64,000 nucleotides of DNA from Rubripirellula amarantea. Lineage in GTDB: Bacteria > Planctomycetota > Planctomycetia > Pirellulales > Pirellulaceae. This document shows, piece after piece, positions 60,447 through 64,000 of the stretch. Under the pieces are notes generated by a model, which did not search any database, was not told where the DNA came from, and was given only the letters and a program-made list of their open reading frames with translations. A program made the translations under genes and the position numbers. Every line of letters begins with the position of its first letter. Position 1 is the stretch's first letter. The DNA lies in NCBI RefSeq assembly GCF_007859865.1, contig NZ_SJPI01000001.1, positions 2,497,132 through 2,561,131 on the forward strand. Reading direction: 5' to 3'.

Positions 60447-60534
60447 CGGCATCTATAGGCTATCTTTTCGGCTGTTGGGCGAGTATTTCGCTCGCTCAAC
60501 GCCTAGCCGATTTGACGTGAGTTGATTTGCCAAT

Positions 60535-61413
60535 ATGAGTTTTCCAGACTCCCTTTCCCACCTGATTCGTACCGACGAACCTTTGGCGCCTTTAGTGTGG
60601 CTGGGGATCGGTGGGCCGGCTCATTATTTTGCTCAGCCGAGTGATAACCAAGAGCTTTCCCAACTGGTGGTTGCCGCGTCGCAAGCGAAATTGCCGGTTC
60701 GAGTTTTGGGGAGCGGAAGCAACGTCCTTGTTCGAGAAGCGGGCGTCGATGGGCTTGTGATTTCGCTTGGCCAGATCGCCGGTGGCGACGTTATCGTCGA
60801 GGGAACCAAGCTAAGCGTCGGTGCCGGAGTGAAGCTGTCGCACGCGGTCATTGAAGCGGTGGGGGCTGGCCTAGCTGGCCTGGAACACTTAATCGGCATC
60901 CCCGGTACCGTCGGTGGTGCAGTCGTGGGCAACGCATCGAGTGGCGGACGCGATATCGGAAGTGCCGTCGAGAGCATTACCGTGCTTGAACCCAGCGGCG
61001 AAACGACAACTTTGGCGCAAGAGGAGGTGGGGTTCTCGCACCGCAAAACCTCGCTTTCCGGTGTGACCGTCTTGAGAGTGAATTTTGCGTTGGAAGATCG
61101 CGACGTTAGCCAGCTCACCAAACGAATGCAAAAGCTCTGGATCAACCGAAATTCGGCTCGACCCAACGAAGAGCGGCGGATTGCGATGCCGTTCATCGAC
61201 CCCGATGGGATGCCCGTTCGCGAACTGCTTGATTCGGTTGGCCTTTCCGGGATGCGTGAGGGTGACGTTTCGCTTGATGCCCAGCAGCCTCAATATCTGA
61301 TTGCCCACGCCGGTGCTACGAGCGATCAGTGTTTGAAGCTGATCGAGCGCGTTCGCGAACAAGTATTGCTTCAGACAGGGATCGACTTGCAGTTGAACCT
61401 GCAAATCTGGTAG
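60535..61413 (+). CDS. murB: UDP-N-acetylenolpyruvoylglucosamine reductase
   Basis: 292 residues, type II-like length. FAD-binding segments 'WLGIGGPAHYFAQP', 'VLGSGSNVLVREAG' and 'GIPGTVGGAVVGNASSGGRD' are clear. The C-terminal catalytic segment 'VGLSGMREGDVSLDAQQPQY' keeps the Ser that protonates the substrate but diverges from the usual KHANF pattern. It makes UDP-MurNAc for peptidoglycan in the cytoplasm. It lies just before an ftsQ-like gene, a relic of dcw-type gene order, and supports peptidoglycan synthesis in this planctomycete. Confidence 0.95.
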   Translation: MSFPDSLSHLIRTDEPLAPLVWLGIGGPAHYFAQPSDNQELSQLVVAASQAKLPVRVLGSGSNVLVREAGVDGLVISLGQIAGGDVIVEGTKLSVGAGVKLSHAVIEAVGAGLAGLEHLIGIPGTVGGAVVGNASSGGRDIGSAVESITVLEPSGETTTLAQEEVGFSHRKTSLSGVTVLRVNFALEDRDVSQLTKRMQKLWINRNSARPNEERRIAMPFIDPDGMPVRELLDSVGLSGMREGDVSLDAQQPQYLIAHAGATSDQCLKLIERVREQVLLQTGIDLQLNLQIW

Positions 61414-61532
61414 TTCTTGGCTTTGAAGAGGCTTGTTGTCCCCGCGACGCTGATTCCCCATGGATTCGGATGTTCGGGAGATATAAGACGCCTTCATTTG
61501 GCATCACGTGAGTCAGGGATAGGGAGATCAGT

Positions 61533-62396
61533 GTGGCGATGCGTTCGGAGGAACCGGAATCGAACCGGCCAATTCGCGACGTGCTGCGCCAATTGATCAA
61601 GGCTCCAGCGGCTCTCGCTATCATTTGGCCAGCGGTTTTGATTCTTGGCGGCTATCTGGCGTGGCACAAATGGGGTAGCCAGCACGTTGCCCAGCAGTAT
61701 TTCGGTGTCGAGCTCAGTGCGATTCAAGTCACTCCGCCGCCCAGTTACGTCCGTTCGGATGTTGCCAAATCGGTTTATCAAGACACCGCGATGGACGGCC
61801 TGTCGTTGCTCGATCGGACCGCTAGCGCAAAGATTGCTTCCGCGTTTTCGATGCATCCTTGGGTTCGCAACGTTAGCAGTGTTCGAAAGTTGGCAGGCGG
61901 CACCATCGATGTCCGTTTGGAATATCGAGAACCCGTTGCGATGACACGTGTGTTCAAACCGCAATACGCCGACCACGAAAAGTACTACTTGCCCGTTGAT
62001 GGCGACGGCGTACTTCTGCCAAGCGAGGAGTTTTCTCGAAGCGAAACGCGAGATTTCATTCACATCAACGTGCCGGGGGCGGATTCCAATCAACGGCCCG
62101 GATCGCGGTTTGGCGATTCGCGAGTGGAAGCGGCTGCCAAGCTTGCCGAAGTTCTCGCTCCCTTTCGCGAGCAAGTTGGCATCAAGAGCATCGATGTCGG
62201 CGGCGACCCTCGATTGAGCGAAGTGCCCCAGTTGGAGCTCACCACGCACGATGGGCGACGAATTTGGTGGGGCAGCCCGCCTGGGTTTGAGCCGCCGGGC
62301 GAACGCACTACCGAAATGAAACTGCACACCCTGCTTTCCCCGGAACGTGATACGGTTTCCGACTTGCGGATGGCAAGCCGCGCAAAGCCCGAATGA
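61533..62396 (+). CDS. FtsQ/DivIB-like cell division protein
   Basis: 287 residues from GTG at 61533, with AGGGAG six bases upstream; ATG at 61539 is an alternative. A cytoplasmic N-terminus is followed by one membrane helix 'AALAIIWPAVLILGGYLAW' (~residues 29-47) and a POTRA-like part. The next beta domain reads 'ASAFSMHPWVRNVSSVRKLA' then 'IDVRLEYREPVAM', the FtsQ signature arrangement. FtsQ bridges early and late divisome proteins and septal wall enzymes. Planctomycetes lack FtsZ, so the function of a kept FtsQ-like protein is of interest. Similarity is by layout and short motifs, hence moderate confidence. Confidence 0.78.
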   Translation: MAMRSEEPESNRPIRDVLRQLIKAPAALAIIWPAVLILGGYLAWHKWGSQHVAQQYFGVELSAIQVTPPPSYVRSDVAKSVYQDTAMDGLSLLDRTASAKIASAFSMHPWVRNVSSVRKLAGGTIDVRLEYREPVAMTRVFKPQYADHEKYYLPVDGDGVLLPSEEFSRSETRDFIHINVPGADSNQRPGSRFGDSRVEAAAKLAEVLAPFREQVGIKSIDVGGDPRLSEVPQLELTTHDGRRIWWGSPPGFEPPGERTTEMKLHTLLSPERDTVSDLRMASRAKPE

Positions 62397-62415
62397 ACAC
62401 GGCTGAGGCTGCTCG

Positions 62416-64000
62416 CTAGGCGTTTTGATCTTGAGCCACGTTGTGTTCAACGCAGTAGCTTTTGATTTCATCTAGAAACACGTCGCCGTAGTCGGCAAGC
62501 TTCTTGGTTCCGATTCCCTTCAGCAAACCAAGTTTCTTTAAATCGCTCGGTCGAGCGATCGCCATTTCCCGCAGCGTTGCATCGCCGAAGACGATGTAGG
62601 CGGGCACTTTGGCGCTAGCGGCTAACTGCGAACGGACTTGGCGAAGGCGATCAAAGAGTCCGCGATCCACGCCTTCCCATGAAGCCTCTTTGCCGGCTTT
62701 GGATTTACCGGCGCTAGATGCCCGAGACTTGGTTTCGGGGCCGGCTTTGGTTAGTCGAGGTGTGACTTCGCCGCGGATCAATTGCCAACCGGAATCCGAC
62801 AGCGAAAGCGTTTGGTATTCACCAGTGCGGTTGATAAATCCCTGGGCTACGAGTTGATCGATCCACATACGGATCGCAGCGGAACCCTCGCGAGCCATCA
62901 ACCCATAAGTGCTTAGTTGGTCGTGCCGAAGATCCGTGATTCGACTTTCTTTGGAACCAATCAAGACTTTCGCAGTGTGAGCGGCACCGAATCGTCGGTT
63001 CAGGCGGACGATGCAGGAAAGTATTTTCTGACCGATCACGATGGGAGATTCGGCAAGTTCAATTTCTTCCAGACAAACATCGCAGGCGTCGCAAGAATCC
63101 GTCGCGTACTCTTGACCAAAGTATGAAACGATCGCGCGGTGGCGACATACCGCTCCGCTGCACAAGTCGTACATCGCATCAAGTGACGCCACGGCGGCAC
63201 GAAGTCCGCCCGGTTCGCCCGACATGATCTTCTTCCAGGTCACAAGATCGCCACCTGAGTAAAGCAATACACACTCGCTTTCGAGGCCATCACGTCCAGC
63301 GCGACCACTTTCCTGCTGGTAATGTTCAATTGATTTTGGCATCCCCGCGTGAACAACGTATCGGACATTCGACTTGTCGATACCCATACCGAAAGCAACC
63401 GTTGCCACGATCACATCGCACTTTTCGTTGATGAACGCATCTTGATTGGCTTGCCGCTTGCCATCGTCCATTCCAGCGTGATAGGGCAACGCCGAGACTC
63501 CGTTGGATGTCAATGTCGCGGCAACTCGTTCCACTTCTTTACGGCTGATGCAGTACACGATTCCTGATTCGCCTTGATGGCGATTGACCACTTCCATGAC
63601 TTGTCCAATGCGTCCCTGGGTTCGCAACATTCGATAGGTCAGATTGGGGCGGTCAAAGTCACCAACTAAGATCTCTGCGTTCTTGAGACCAAGTTGTTCG
63701 GCGATGTCATTACGCACGCCTTCCGAAGCGGTGGCCGTGTAGGCATGAACGGCAACGCCCGGGAATTGTTGCTTGAGCGTGCGAAGACCTCGGTACTCGG
63801 GCCGAAAGTCGTGGCCCCAGTTGCTGATGCAGTGAGCTTCGTCGATGGCAAAGAAGCTGACTCCCGATGACTTCAAAAAGTCGATCGTGCGCGGCATTAG
63901 CAGTCGCTCGGGCGCCATGTAAAGCAATTTAAGTTCGCCCGAACGAATCGAGTTCGCCACGTCGCGTTTGTCTTGTTCACTTTGAGTGCTGTTGACGAAG
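62416..64000 (-). CDS. recQ: ATP-dependent DNA helicase RecQ (5' partial)
   Basis: 527 residues are visible; the frame stays open to the window edge ('STQSEQDKRDVANSIRSGEL' crosses the GTG at 63960), so the N-terminal part with helicase motif I is outside. Motif II 'FFAIDEAHCISNWGHDFRPE', later motifs ('GIVYCISRKEVERVA', 'ATVAFGMGIDKSNVRYVVHA', 'QESGRAGRDG') and the four-Cys zinc site ('CRHR', 'CDACDVC') are intact. A winged helix and a C-terminal HRDC domain ('VPAYIVFGDATLREMA') follow. RecQ unwinds DNA in recombination and fork repair. It converges with the ftsQ-like gene 19 bp apart. Confidence 0.95.
   Translation of the reverse strand, partial: FVNSTQSEQDKRDVANSIRSGELKLLYMAPERLLMPRTIDFLKSSGVSFFAIDEAHCISNWGHDFRPEYRGLRTLKQQFPGVAVHAYTATASEGVRNDIAEQLGLKNAEILVGDFDRPNLTYRMLRTQGRIGQVMEVVNRHQGESGIVYCISRKEVERVAATLTSNGVSALPYHAGMDDGKRQANQDAFINEKCDVIVATVAFGMGIDKSNVRYVVHAGMPKSIEHYQQESGRAGRDGLESECVLLYSGGDLVTWKKIMSGEPGGLRAAVASLDAMYDLCSGAVCRHRAIVSYFGQEYATDSCDACDVCLEEIELAESPIVIGQKILSCIVRLNRRFGAAHTAKVLIGSKESRITDLRHDQLSTYGLMAREGSAAIRMWIDQLVAQGFINRTGEYQTLSLSDSGWQLIRGEVTPRLTKAGPETKSRASSAGKSKAGKEASWEGVDRGLFDRLRQVRSQLAASAKVPAYIVFGDATLREMAIARPSDLKKLGLLKGIGTKKLADYGDVFLDEIKSYCVEHNVAQDQNA

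Overview
The window looks like chromosomal DNA of a marine planctomycete of the Pirellulaceae, close to Rhodopirellula. The evidence is the mix of gene types: giant secreted surface proteins with a LEPR-like N-terminal motif, VCBS and SdrD-B repeats and a C-terminal dockerin; a sulfatase; ECF sigma factor/anti-sigma and Ser/Thr kinase genes; exported proteins of planctomycete type; and moderate GC. I found no rRNA, tRNA, CRISPR array, transposase or prophage gene. This assignment comes from reading the sequence only; no database search was run.

Layout. 1-11.1 kb (+): a 5'-truncated VCBS/beta-helix/dockerin protein, an exported WD40 protein, and a ~1950-residue SdrD-B repeat protein. 11.3-13.5 kb (+): an FHA-GGDEF protein overlapping a Ser/Thr kinase. 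13.5-25.0 kb (-): ftsK, then a type II secretion/type IV pilus-like assembly cluster. In transcription order this holds a major pilin with its own terminator, a PilM/PilN-like fusion, PilO-like and PilP/GspC-like proteins, GspE, GspF, and G-, I-, J- and K-like pseudopilins, most of them translationally coupled. Secretin and prepilin peptidase are not in the window. 25.2-28.5 kb (-): fusA, rpsG and rpsL, with clear terminators after rpsG and after fusA. 29.1-29.9 kb (-): a eukaryotic-type hisA with a non-ATG start.

30.1-37.4 kb (+): a three-gene set of membrane/coiled-coil/TPR-like proteins with Gln/Ser/Glu-rich tracts, a CAP-domain exported protein behind an operator-like repeat, and an exported protein of unknown function. 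37.7-41.2 kb (+): an ECF sigma factor translationally coupled to a 980-residue membrane protein that joins an anti-sigma-like N-terminus to alpha-2-macroglobulin-like domains. 41.2-43.9 kb: a DUF6580-like membrane protein, an exported hypothetical and a CvpA-like protein. 44.0-48.4 kb: a sulfatase and a DPP-IV-type peptidase, divergent, with start codons that touch. 48.6-50.8 kb (+): rplU, a tail-anchored Ser/Thr kinase and an FKBP-type prolyl isomerase with a strong terminator.

51.1-56.8 kb (-): yyaL-like (DUF255), dxr and rseP. 57.2 kb (+): a deoxyhypusine-synthase-like gene. 58.3-59.3 kb (-): a Gfo/Idh/MocA-like protein without the usual EKP motif. 59.6-60.3 kb (+): a thioredoxin-like exported protein behind a ~300-nt hairpin-rich leader. 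60.5-62.4 kb (+): murB and an ftsQ-like gene. 62.4 kb to the end (-): recQ, 5'-truncated by the window edge.

The least explained parts are the hairpin-rich leader at 59.6-59.9 kb, the co-occurring cysteine pairs in the SdrD-B repeats, the pseudopilin with a golvesin-like domain, the sigma/A2M-like anti-sigma module, and the two short-period tandem arrays near 56.8-57.1 kb.
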